Source of the DNA: an uncultured Saprospiraceae bacterium
GTDB lineage: Bacteria; Bacteroidota; Bacteroidia; Chitinophagales; Saprospiraceae
Length of the DNA stretch: 64,000 bases
Direction: 5' to 3'
Assembly: GCA_937139495.1 (NCBI GenBank)
Contig: CAKZQC010000050.1
Coordinates: forward strand, 20,403 to 84,402
Shown: one piece after another, positions 55,101-63,229 of the stretch
How the letters are laid out: every line of letters starts with the position of its first letter
How positions within the stretch are numbered: the first letter of the stretch is position 1
Translations under genes and position numbers: made by a program
Notes under the pieces: model-generated
Seen by the model: the letters and a program-made list of their open reading frames with translations, nothing else
Database searches by the model: none
Told to the model about the DNA's origin: nothing

Positions 55101-57725
55101 AGTGGTGGTGCTACTGCCCTACGCTTTTCTGCCGACCAAGAAAAATACAATGTAGGTCAAGAAATTAGCTTGAATATTCCTACTGGATTTGAAGGACGTG
55201 CCTTAGTTTCTATCGAAAACGGAACGAGCGTAATCGAAGCACATTGGTTAGAAGCCAAGAAAGGTAATACTACTTTCAAGTTTAAAGCAACTAAAGCCAT
55301 GGCACCAAATGCCTACGCTACCGTGACGCTGATTCAGCCACACGCACAGACCAAAAACGATTTGCCGATACGTATGTATGGTGTCATTCCACTACAAGTA
55401 GAAGACCCTACGACACACCTACAACCAGAAATTGTGATGTCGGACGAATTGCGTCCCGAGCAAGACTTTTCGATTAGTGTCAAGGAGCAAAAAGGTGGGC
55501 CAATGGCTTATACTATTGCTATTGTGGATGAAGGTCTATTGGGCTTGACCAACTACAAAACGCCTAACCCTTGGCCAACTTTCTACCAAAGAGAAGCACT
55601 AGGAGTTAAAACTTGGGATATTTACGATGATGTATTAGGAGCCTTTGGTGGCGACATCAAAAGTCTATTGAGTATTGGTGGTGATGCTGCCGATAATGCC
55701 AAGGGCAACAAAAAAATTAACCGTTTCAAGCCTGTTGTTTTGTATGCAGGACCGTTTTACCTCAAAGCAGGCGAAACGATGAAACATAATTTTAAAATGC
55801 CTAATTATGTAGGTGCTGTTCGTGCCATGGTGGTAGCTTCTCATCAGGGAGCTTATGGAGCAGCCGAAAAAGAAGTGCCTGTTCGTCAGCCGCTGATGGT
55901 CTTGGGTACTGTCCCTCGCCTATTGGGCGTTGGAGAGCAGTTCAAGCTACCTGTAACCGTGTTCGCTATGAAAGAGAACATCAAAGATGTACAAGTAACG
56001 GTATTGACCAATGGACTGATTGATATAGATGGCAGCAGCACAAAGGTGCTAAAGTTTGATAAAGTAGGCGATCAAATTGTCAATTTTGAATTGAATACCA
56101 AAGAACAAGTTGGTACAGGCAATATCAAAATTATTGTCCGTAGTGGCGATGAAATGGCAGTCTATGAAACCGATGTAGAACTTCGTAATGCCAACCCAAG
56201 AGAAACCTTGGTGGAATCGAATACACTAGAGGACAAAAAAGACTGGAAAACAACTTACAAACCCTTGGGAATGCTCGGCACGAACAATGGCATGTTGGAA
56301 GTATCTTCTATTCCGCCTATCAATTTAGGCAAACGTTTGGCTTATTTGATTCGCTACCCTTATGGTTGTGTCGAGCAGACGACTTCTTCTGTTTACCCAC
56401 AATTGCAGTTGGCGAAATTGATGAAACTTTCGGACGAGAACAAGCAAAAAATTGATAAAAATATCAAAGCAGGTATCGAACGTCTGTACCGTTTCCAGAC
56501 CAACGATGGCGCTATGGGCTACTGGATGGGTGCTACCAAAGGACACGAATGGGCAACCAATTATGCAGGTAACTTCATGATAGAAGCCGAAAAAGCAGGA
56601 TACAGCGTTCGAGCTGATTTCTTCAAAAATTGGGTCGCTTACCAATCCAAAACTGCCAAATCTTGGACAGCTAAAGGTACCGTAAGTGATGACCTAACGC
56701 AAGCCTATCGTTTGTATTTATTGGCATTGCATGGCAAAGCAGAAATGGGCGCCATGAACAGAATGCGTCTCAAACAAATGCAAAAAGAATCGGTAACCGC
56801 TCAATGGTATTTGGCAGCAGCCTATCATTTAGCAGGTCAAAAAGGCGTAGCAAAACAGATAGCCAGCAAAGCTACTACACGTACTTATGACTATGAGAAC
56901 AATACTGGTGCGACTACTTTTGGTAGCCAATTCCGTGACCAATCGCTTATCTTGCAGACGTTGTCTATCATGGAAATGCGTGATCAAGCAAGCGAATTGG
57001 TACAAGCTGTATCGGAGCGTTTGTCTTCCGACCAATGGTGTAGCACACAAGAAACAGCACAAGCATTGATTGCGATTGCTAAATTTGTGGGTAGCAATGA
57101 CATAAAAGACAACATCAATTTTGAATATCAATTGGCAGGTGGTAGCTGGCAGAAAGCCACAACCGACAAACCTATCTGGCAATTAGAATTAAATGGGGAG
57201 CAAGCTACCAAAGTAGCCCTCAAAAACAGCAACGGAAGTGTTCTTTTTGCTAGAGTAATCGCTGATGGTATTCCTGCCAATCAGAACGAAACAGAAAGCA
57301 ACAAAGGACTAGAAATGACGCTCAAATATGTAGATATGTTGGGCAAAGAAATTGACAGCAAAAAAATCAAGCAAGGTACCGATTTCAAAGTACAAGTTAC
57401 CGTCAAAAATATTGGCTTAATGAACTACAATGAGTTGGCTATTCATCACGTATTCCCTGCTGGCTGGGAAATACACAATGCTCGATTGACAGGTGCTACT
57501 ACTGGTGGCGACGAACCTGAATATCAAGACATTAGAGATGATCGAGTTTATACTTTCTTTGACTTACGCAAAAACGAAAGTAAGACCTTCCACATCTTAT
57601 TGAACGCAAGTTACTTAGGTAAATACTACTTGCCTGCCGTATCGGTAGAGGCAATGTACGACAAAGCCATTCATGCTCGCAAACGTGGTCATTGGACGAC
57701 TGTAGCACAAGATATGAGCAAGTAA
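52191..57725 (+). CDS. Thioester-bearing alpha-2-macroglobulin family lipoprotein
   Basis: An 1,844-residue bacterial alpha-2-macroglobulin. ATG 52191 gives a lipoprotein signal with lipobox VQAC (Cys21); a longer TTG-started frame is unlikely. Successive MG/MG2 domains are visible (GFIYGERGVWRPGDELFINF is the MG2 hallmark), then the A2M core (YAGPFYLKAGETMKHNFKMP). The thioester motif PYGCVEQTTSS is intact with Cys1393, followed by an alpha/alpha toroid complement-like domain and a C-terminal receptor-like domain. Such proteins trap proteases that attack the envelope. Its usual partner, penicillin-binding protein 1C (pbpC), is not adjacent. A hairpin terminator follows. Confidence 0.95.
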   Translation: MTKHLSKLFWLFALALIVQACQTTTAPKEVIYNTSYDNYLSGFTQGEISKKSTIRVKFQQELTDQVAASIYPNPFSFEPAIAGEAVWSDKSTLEFVPAEDLTSGQIYTATLNMSKLIKDLPTELTDFVFQFKAKDQFINVSPLANTVTYNEGKKLMTINGQMELHDAEDISKVEKLLEVYDGDQKLPIDWKHQNGKSHTFAVAGVEQKNNAYNLVWKWNGETVQSKTVGNYTTTIPSDKEFKVNKTYQFTRPEQHVIIEFSDLLSTNQNLEGLLLLDGKKLKYTIDNNKIKLYTNGNLTGKKQLKISQLIQNLAGKPLGTSTTTTILFDDVKPEVKWIGNGNIIPKSKKMPIVFQSVNLSGIDVRVIKVKEANVKQFFQVNQIADDKELKRVGNVVLEKKIAFDDEKLNLTTWTTHSLDLADLITPEPGAIYEIAIGFRQSYSLYNCTVPVEEEANREEINMMQLPEKWDEPNYNYSYWDFYEDDYNYENLQNPCSRYYYAPQKAIKRNILASDLGIIAKQGSTNNLFVVSDLQTTKPMKGVLLEFYDYHQELIGTATTDKDGMATTKFDKNPFFLIAKQDKQRGYMRLDDGSALSMSRFDVSGNTYHKGLKGFIYGERGVWRPGDELFINFILEDKDKTLPAIHPVRFSLKDSKGSLVYSKMTTAGINGIYNFTCQTSENAPTGNYLATVTVGGASFSKTIRIEAVKPNRLKMTLDFGKQELALADKEVIGTLQANWLHGAAAQNLKAKVEMTLKAKNVVFPMHSGFTFNDAGRDFDPEDKVIFEDKLDENGAAKVKTTIAAKAQSPGMLQADFRMKVFEPGGDFSIGQSSIPYHPYTTYVGVRLPKGDESRNMLLTDKKHPVEIITVDKDGKAKDVENLIVTLYKLEWKWWFDKNKEEVPNYRGRINASEVETAVVSTKNGKAIWDLEIKYPQWGRYFVRVQNGKKGHSTGQVFYIDWPGWAGRSTEKSGGATALRFSADQEKYNVGQEISLNIPTGFEGRALVSIENGTSVIEAHWLEAKKGNTTFKFKATKAMAPNAYATVTLIQPHAQTKNDLPIRMYGVIPLQVEDPTTHLQPEIVMSDELRPEQDFSISVKEQKGGPMAYTIAIVDEGLLGLTNYKTPNPWPTFYQREALGVKTWDIYDDVLGAFGGDIKSLLSIGGDAADNAKGNKKINRFKPVVLYAGPFYLKAGETMKHNFKMPNYVGAVRAMVVASHQGAYGAAEKEVPVRQPLMVLGTVPRLLGVGEQFKLPVTVFAMKENIKDVQVTVLTNGLIDIDGSSTKVLKFDKVGDQIVNFELNTKEQVGTGNIKIIVRSGDEMAVYETDVELRNANPRETLVESNTLEDKKDWKTTYKPLGMLGTNNGMLEVSSIPPINLGKRLAYLIRYPYGCVEQTTSSVYPQLQLAKLMKLSDENKQKIDKNIKAGIERLYRFQTNDGAMGYWMGATKGHEWATNYAGNFMIEAEKAGYSVRADFFKNWVAYQSKTAKSWTAKGTVSDDLTQAYRLYLLALHGKAEMGAMNRMRLKQMQKESVTAQWYLAAAYHLAGQKGVAKQIASKATTRTYDYENNTGATTFGSQFRDQSLILQTLSIMEMRDQASELVQAVSERLSSDQWCSTQETAQALIAIAKFVGSNDIKDNINFEYQLAGGSWQKATTDKPIWQLELNGEQATKVALKNSNGSVLFARVIADGIPANQNETESNKGLEMTLKYVDMLGKEIDSKKIKQGTDFKVQVTVKNIGLMNYNELAIHHVFPAGWEIHNARLTGATTGGDEPEYQDIRDDRVYTFFDLRKNESKTFHILLNASYLGKYYLPAVSVEAMYDKAIHARKRGHWTTVAQDMSK

Positions 57726-57744
57726 TTTAATTTTTTCGCTACAA

Positions 57745-57782
57745 AAGAAGGGAATTTCAACATCGTGTTGAAATTCCCTTTC
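57745..57782. terminator. Bidirectional hairpin terminator
   Basis: AGAAGGGAATTTCAACA, loop TCG, TGTTGAAATTCCCTTTCT. It closes both the alpha-2-macroglobulin gene and the convergent nucleoside hydrolase gene. Confidence 0.9.
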
Positions 57783-57805
57783 TTTATTTTTGAGACTAAA
57801 GTCAC

Positions 57806-58786
57806 CTACTTTTTAGCTAAAAAATCGCTCAACTTCTGATGATAATCAGCCTTTGCTTTTTTTACATCAATTTTCGTATATACTTGTATATCTCTACTCA
57901 AATTATCGTGTGGTGTCGTGACGGTTTCTTCGGTCACCCACTCAGGATATGCCAAGGCTTGCAGAATAGCAATATCCCACATAATCCATTCATTTTTTTC
58001 TGGATCTTTATCTTGCCAAAAGCGGTCGTAATCTTCCCAACGCTTAACTAAATAATCGCCAATACCACCTTTACCTTTTAGCAATGTATCTACTTCTTTT
58101 TTGTAAAACACTAAGTGCTGGCTAGTGGTAGCCGTCATTACCCGAAAGGATAAGCCTGCGGTATTGAGTAACAGATTAATCGCATTAGGGTCGTTGTTGG
58201 TATTGAACTCTCGTTTGCTGTATGTTTTGGTTTCTACATTGTACCAAAACCCCAAATAATTGACTGATATTTTGGGTATAATCTTCGGCTCCAACAAAAT
58301 TGCAGAAGCAATATTTGTCCCTGGTCCCAAAATAACGATTTGCAATTTTTCGCCTTCAGGCATTTTCATCGCTTGCTCTATAATAAACGTGGCAGCAGCA
58401 GATGGCTGCGGACGATGCGTGTTGACCATCGGAAAATTAGATCCTTCTGGCAACGGAATCCCTTCTTTGCCCATTAATTTAACAATCTCTTCATTCAATT
58501 TTTGGCTCTCACCTACGGAATCATTAGGTGTAGTGGGATTGGTGTGCCATTGAGCCGATGTGATGCCCAAAATATGGAGCTTTGGCTCTAATAATGCCCA
58601 AACAATGGCATATAAATCGTCAATTTCGTTTGCCGTATCGGCATCTATAATTAGAGGAATCGCTCCTATATTGGGTTGATTCAATTTGGTGTAACTTTTT
58701 GTGTGGCTAGCGCAACTTTGTAGCGGATACAAAGCCGTCAGCAACGCTACTTTGGCAGCCTGACCAATAAATTTTCTTCTTCTCAT
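57806..58786 (-). CDS. Exported nucleoside hydrolase
   Basis: A 326-residue inosine-uridine-preferring nucleoside hydrolase family protein. The calcium- and ribose-binding signature IIDADTANEIDDLYA (47-61; Asp48, Asp50, Asp56, Asp57) is present. The N terminus MRRRKFIGQAAKVALL resembles a twin-arginine signal and continues to a lipobox LQSC (Cys25), so the enzyme is probably a Tat-exported lipoprotein. It would cleave nucleosides to base and ribose outside the cytoplasm for salvage. It stands alone, convergent with the alpha-2-macroglobulin gene. Confidence 0.9.
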   Translation of the reverse strand: MRRRKFIGQAAKVALLTALYPLQSCASHTKSYTKLNQPNIGAIPLIIDADTANEIDDLYAIVWALLEPKLHILGITSAQWHTNPTTPNDSVGESQKLNEEIVKLMGKEGIPLPEGSNFPMVNTHRPQPSAAATFIIEQAMKMPEGEKLQIVILGPGTNIASAILLEPKIIPKISVNYLGFWYNVETKTYSKREFNTNNDPNAINLLLNTAGLSFRVMTATTSQHLVFYKKEVDTLLKGKGGIGDYLVKRWEDYDRFWQDKDPEKNEWIMWDIAILQALAYPEWVTEETVTTPHDNLSRDIQVYTKIDVKKAKADYHQKLSDFLAKK

Positions 58787-59044
58787 AATTGTCCGTTCTT
58801 AGTTTGTTTAAAAAAATTGCTTCAATCTCGAAGAGGGGGCTATTGCTGCAAAGTACTATTTTTTAGCACAGAAGTTGTCTAGAAATAGCAGCTTATTCGC
58901 TATTCTTCATTTGGGCGGACAAGTAGCGGACAACTCCATTCTTATTATTTACGTTTAATGAGCATTATTCCTTAACTTTACGTTAAGCAAAGTTAATAGA
59001 ATACACTATACAATATATGGCACCATTTTATCGCTATATTAGTA

Positions 59045-59052
59045 TAGTTTTG
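59045..59052 (+). promoter_or_regulatory. Candidate -7 promoter box
   Basis: TAGTTTTG matches TAnnTTTG, 26 bases before the ATG at 59079. Confidence 0.4.
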
Positions 59053-59078
59053 CTTCGCAATTATCTAAAAAACCATTT

Positions 59079-60689
59079 ATGAATAAAATAATACTGTCTG
59101 GATTAGTTATCCTTCTTGCCTTCTCTACAACACATGCACAAGAAGACGATAGCGTCAAAGTAATGGCAACACAACCAACACTTCCGCAAGACCCTATCAA
59201 GTGTATTGATATGAGTGTTTCGTCTAGCTCACGTGCATTCAAGTCGCGCAAAGTCATGCGCTACAATATGTGGGAGCCCATCGAAAACGATTGTAATTTG
59301 CCTTCTGGCGAAGTTCCTGTCGAGTTAATTAATGCTTTTGATGGCATTAGCCGCAAGAATCAAAGTTCTATTTTTGATTTAATCAAAGGCAATGTTCAGA
59401 TTTCCAACCAAGTATTGAGCCCGACGGAGCGACAATTTATGCACAGCCCATTCTTGACACCGGGGTCAAGCTCCAAGATATTTGGTTGCTTATCGGGTAT
59501 GTCTTACAGAGAAGAGAATTTCATCTTGGACAATGTCGATTATTTTGAAATATTGACAGAACACCTGTACTATATCAAGAACGAATTAGCGTACAGCTAC
59601 CACAAAAACGGTCGTTCTTATCACTGTGACATCATCAAGACGACTAGCGACTTTGACAAAGTTATGCTCGACCCTACTCGTATCGGTTGGGTATTCAGTG
59701 TTGGTGGTGGTCATACGTTAGGCAATTACTTATACATTGACCAAGGTCAACATACGACCCCAGAATATCTTAATATTGTTAAGCGCAATATTAGCAAACT
59801 CAAAGGTAGAACACCTATTCGTACCGACCCAGAAGAGTACTTGGATATTCCTATTTTTTCGCTCAACTTTGGGAGCTTTTTCGATGATGGCATGACAGGC
59901 AAAGCCTCTCGATTGTCGATTGCAGAAGAAGGAGCGTTTCGCACACCGCTCAACGTAGGCGGCGATATTAGCCCACTAGGGGTTGCGACTATCAGCGAAT
60001 TGCTCACCCAAAAAGATGGACAAAGAAGAATACTAATAGATATCGCAGGTATGAGTATGAGAGCTAGACAATGGTATTACGAATTCATCAAAGATCAACG
60101 CTATCGTACCGATACTATTCCCATTATATGCTTAGGTGTAGGCATTAGCGGATTATCGTTCAAAGATGGTAGCTACGGCAACAGTGACAAAAATTCGCTT
60201 TTGAGTCATCAAGAAGCAAACCTAGCAAAACAAGATTTGAAAAACATTTTGGCTTCTGAAGGTTTGGTGGGTATTTCGCTAGAGCGCAATAAGCTAGCAG
60301 GCAAAGCTTTTTTGAGTCGTTACGACAATTTCTTACCAGGTTCCGCCAATCGCAAACGCATTGTAGTCGATGCCATTGCTGGCAATATCTGCAAGGTTAT
60401 TCATTCTTGTCAAAATATTCGTGCTTGGGATATGATGTCTATTTCTTCTAATTTTGATACGCATGCACGCCACTTTGACGAATACAGCTCGTCGGCAGAC
60501 ATGGTTGATTTGTATCGTCATCTAATTGATTTTTTCGAAGACCCTAGAGATATTGATGGATTGTACACCGCCAAAGAAATCAAAAAATTCATGTACAGCT
60601 ACACAGCGGAGGAGGTCGTCAATAAAATCATGTACGAAAATGCCTTGGCATTTATGAAGCAAAATATGCCACAAGATGCTATAAAATAG
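59079..60689 (+). CDS. Secreted protein resembling membrane dipeptidase (M19) without metal ligands
   Basis: A 536-residue protein with a signal peptide ending near THAQ. Part of the order of motifs follows renal/membrane dipeptidases: VFSVGGGHTLGNYL (about 205-218), PLGVATISELLTQKDGQRRILIDIAGMSMRA (about 297-328) and then ILASEGLVGISL. But every expected metal ligand position differs: the Glu after GGHxx is Gly215, the DVSH histidine is Gly324, and the SHS histidine region reads LGVGISG. It therefore looks like an inactive or repurposed M19-fold protein; the similarity is weak enough that an unrelated TIM-barrel family is possible. A stop-associated repeat motif and terminator follow. It is monocistronic. 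Confidence 0.8.
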   Translation: MNKIILSGLVILLAFSTTHAQEDDSVKVMATQPTLPQDPIKCIDMSVSSSSRAFKSRKVMRYNMWEPIENDCNLPSGEVPVELINAFDGISRKNQSSIFDLIKGNVQISNQVLSPTERQFMHSPFLTPGSSSKIFGCLSGMSYREENFILDNVDYFEILTEHLYYIKNELAYSYHKNGRSYHCDIIKTTSDFDKVMLDPTRIGWVFSVGGGHTLGNYLYIDQGQHTTPEYLNIVKRNISKLKGRTPIRTDPEEYLDIPIFSLNFGSFFDDGMTGKASRLSIAEEGAFRTPLNVGGDISPLGVATISELLTQKDGQRRILIDIAGMSMRARQWYYEFIKDQRYRTDTIPIICLGVGISGLSFKDGSYGNSDKNSLLSHQEANLAKQDLKNILASEGLVGISLERNKLAGKAFLSRYDNFLPGSANRKRIVVDAIAGNICKVIHSCQNIRAWDMMSISSNFDTHARHFDEYSSSADMVDLYRHLIDFFEDPRDIDGLYTAKEIKKFMYSYTAEEVVNKIMYENALAFMKQNMPQDAIK

Positions 60690-60698
60690 TAGTTGGTT

Positions 60699-60713
60699 GG
60701 AGCATGTCTAAAA
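60699..60713 (+). repeat. Stop-associated repeat motif (copy 5)
   Basis: GGAGCATGTCTAAAA lies 10 bases after the stop codon of the M19-like gene, ahead of its terminator hairpin. Confidence 0.5.
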
Positions 60714-60731
60714 CTATACTTTTGATTCTCA

Positions 60732-60790
60732 TAATCTTCTTGGTTAAGCTGCTTATCAAAAAAGCGACTCAACCAAGAAGATTTTTTTTT
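60732..60790 (+). terminator. Hairpin terminator
   Basis: AATCTTCTTGGTT pairs with AACCAAGAAGATT across a loop of about 24 bases and is followed by a run of T. It separates the M19-like gene from the carotenoid operon. Confidence 0.75.
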
Positions 60791-60898
60791 GTTAATAAGA
60801 CATATACTTATACTTAACATCAAGAAAAAGTAGCACCCAAGCTGCTTTGATAGATAACCTTACTATCTAATCCACTAGCATTTAATACATTTAAAAAT

Positions 60899-62365
60899 AT
60901 GAATATTGACATAATAGGCTCAGGCTTTTCTAGTCTAGCCGCCGCTTGTTTTTTAGCAAAACAAGGACACCAAGTAGAAGTCCACGAAAAAAACGAAATG
61001 GCAGGCGGTCGTGCCAGAACATTCGAAGCCGAAGGTTTTAAATTTGACATGGGTCCTTCTTGGTATTGGATGCCTGATTTGATTGATCAGTTGTTTGCCG
61101 ATTTGGGCGAAAACAGAGAAGACTACTTCAAGCTCATTCGTCTGGATCCATCTTACAAGGTATTTTGGAAAGACAAAACAGCTAGCAATTTGCCTGCATC
61201 TATTGACGAGCTTTATGCTCTATTTGATACATTGGAGCCTGATGGTGGCAAAAAACTGGAAAAATTTATAGCCGACGCGGCTATTAAATACAAAGTTGGT
61301 ACCGAGAAATTCTTGGATAAACCTGGATTGAAATATCGTGAGCTGTTAGATATCGAAGTCTTCAAAAACTTCTTTAAACTAGACTTATTTAAGTCGGTCG
61401 AAAAAGATGTTTGCAATCGCTTCAGTTCCGAAAAAGCACGTACAATTTTGCGTTTTCCTGTTCTATTTTTGGGCGAAATGCCGCAGCGTATTCCCTCCCT
61501 ATATACACTCATGAACTTTGCCGACTTGAAGCTCGGAACGTGGTATCCTGAGGGTGGTATGAGTCAATTGGTTTTGGCACTCAAAAAAATTGCAGAACAA
61601 AATGGGGTCGTTTTTCATTTTGATAGTCCTGTTCAGTCTTTTATTTGCGATGAGCAAAAAATAACACAGCTTGACTTTGGCAATGGAAAAACAAAAGCGG
61701 TAGAACATGTTATAGCAGGTGCTGATTACAATTTTGTAGAACAAAATTTAGTTCCTAAAGCTTTTCGGAGGTATGACGAAGCTTATTGGGACAAACGTAA
61801 AATGGCTCCTTCTTCCCTTATTTATTATATTGGAATCAACAAAAAACTCAAAGGACTAGAACATCACAATTTATTCTTTGACGAAGATTTGATGGAACAT
61901 GGGAAGTTTATCTACGATAATCCTTCGTGGCCCGAACAGCCGCTTTTTTATGCCAGTGTTACATCCAAGACCGATGCGGAAGTTGCCCCAGAGGGTTCCG
62001 AAAACTTATTTTTGCTAATTCCGATAGCACCCGGTATAGAAGATACCCCCGAAATACGAGCAAAATATTTGGATATTTTGATAAAAAGGATTGAAGACCA
62101 AACAAATCAAACCGTCAAAGAACACATTGTTTATCAGCGTTCTTACTGTATCAATGACTTTAAAGAAGATTATAATGCCTACAAAGGTAACGCTTACGGG
62201 TTGGCAAATACATTAATGCAGACCGCTAACCTGAAACCAAAAATCACTTCCAAACTCAAAAATTTGGTCTATTGCGGACAGCTAACTGTACCTGGACCAG
62301 GTGTGCCTCCTGCTCTTATTTCGGGCAAAGTAGCTGCTAAATTAACCATGAACAAAAAAAAATAA
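60899..62365 (+). CDS. crtI: Phytoene desaturase, CrtI family
   Basis: A 488-residue FAD-dependent desaturase. The dinucleotide fold opens MNIDIIGSGFSSLAAACFLA, followed by the GR-rich motif EKNEMAGGRARTFEAEGFKFDMGPSWYWMP characteristic of CrtI. The C-terminal cofactor motif is LTVPGPGVPPALISGKVAA. It probably converts phytoene to lycopene by successive desaturations. It is first in a run with crtB (19 bases apart) and a second CrtI-like gene, the usual order in carotenoid-producing Bacteroidota. The intergenic region upstream (60791-60898) shows no clear -7 match. Confidence 0.93.
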   Translation: MNIDIIGSGFSSLAAACFLAKQGHQVEVHEKNEMAGGRARTFEAEGFKFDMGPSWYWMPDLIDQLFADLGENREDYFKLIRLDPSYKVFWKDKTASNLPASIDELYALFDTLEPDGGKKLEKFIADAAIKYKVGTEKFLDKPGLKYRELLDIEVFKNFFKLDLFKSVEKDVCNRFSSEKARTILRFPVLFLGEMPQRIPSLYTLMNFADLKLGTWYPEGGMSQLVLALKKIAEQNGVVFHFDSPVQSFICDEQKITQLDFGNGKTKAVEHVIAGADYNFVEQNLVPKAFRRYDEAYWDKRKMAPSSLIYYIGINKKLKGLEHHNLFFDEDLMEHGKFIYDNPSWPEQPLFYASVTSKTDAEVAPEGSENLFLLIPIAPGIEDTPEIRAKYLDILIKRIEDQTNQTVKEHIVYQRSYCINDFKEDYNAYKGNAYGLANTLMQTANLKPKITSKLKNLVYCGQLTVPGPGVPPALISGKVAAKLTMNKKK

Positions 62366-62384
62366 TCGCTCAAAATCAAACAAT

Positions 62385-63221
62385 ATGAAATCATTATTTG
62401 ACCTACATTCTATAGCGGCTGCGAGAAATGTCACGCAGACCTATAGCACTTCTTTTTACAAAAGCGTCTCGATGTTGGGCGATGATATCCGAGATGATGT
62501 CCATGCTATTTATGGTATGGTGCGTTATGCAGACGAGATTGTCGATACCTTTCACGATTACGAAAAAGCGGTGCTACTCGCTGAATTTAAAGAAGAAACC
62601 TATCGTGCTGTCAAAAGGGGAATTTCCCTCAATCCTATCCTGAATGCCTTTCAGGCAACGATCAATAAGTATGAGATAGATATGGAATTGGTCGAAACCT
62701 TTTTCAAAAGTATGGAAATGGATTTGCAGCCATTAGAATACAATCGAGCCTTGTACGAAGAATATATTTTGGGTTCGGCTGAGGTAGTCGGTCTGATGTG
62801 TCTCAAAATATTTGTTTATGGCTCAGAAGAAGAGTATCAACGCCTAAAGCCCTTTGCTATGAAATTAGGCTCGGCGTTTCAGAAAATCAACTTCTTGCGA
62901 GACCTCAAAGATGATGTCAGTGATTTGGGGCGCCTGTATTTTCCTACCATTGGTGACGATGGATTGACCCTAAAGAAAAAATTAGAAATAGAAAAAGAAA
63001 TAGAATTAGAGTTTTTGGAAGCCTACAAAGGCGTTATCGAATTGCCAAAATCGGCTCGTTTTGGAGTCTATGTAGCTTATCGCTATTATTTCGGATTGCT
63101 CAAAAAGATACAAGCCAAAACAGTAAAAGACCTGATGAATCAGCGAGTACGTATTAATGATTTTTCCAAGTACTTAATTTATGTCAAGTCTTATCTACGT
63201 CATTCTTTCAATGTATTATAA
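62385..63221 (+). CDS. crtB: Phytoene synthase
   Basis: A 278-residue squalene/phytoene synthase. Both Asp-rich magnesium motifs are present: YADEIVDTF (Asp50/Asp54) and LRDLKDDVSDLGRLYFP (Asp173-Asp177). It condenses two geranylgeranyl diphosphates into phytoene, the committed step of carotenoid synthesis. Situated between crtI and a second desaturase gene, with 19 and 8 bases of spacing, it is clearly part of one operon. Confidence 0.95.
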   Translation: MKSLFDLHSIAAARNVTQTYSTSFYKSVSMLGDDIRDDVHAIYGMVRYADEIVDTFHDYEKAVLLAEFKEETYRAVKRGISLNPILNAFQATINKYEIDMELVETFFKSMEMDLQPLEYNRALYEEYILGSAEVVGLMCLKIFVYGSEEEYQRLKPFAMKLGSAFQKINFLRDLKDDVSDLGRLYFPTIGDDGLTLKKKLEIEKEIELEFLEAYKGVIELPKSARFGVYVAYRYYFGLLKKIQAKTVKDLMNQRVRINDFSKYLIYVKSYLRHSFNVL

Positions 63222-63229
63222 TTTTTATC

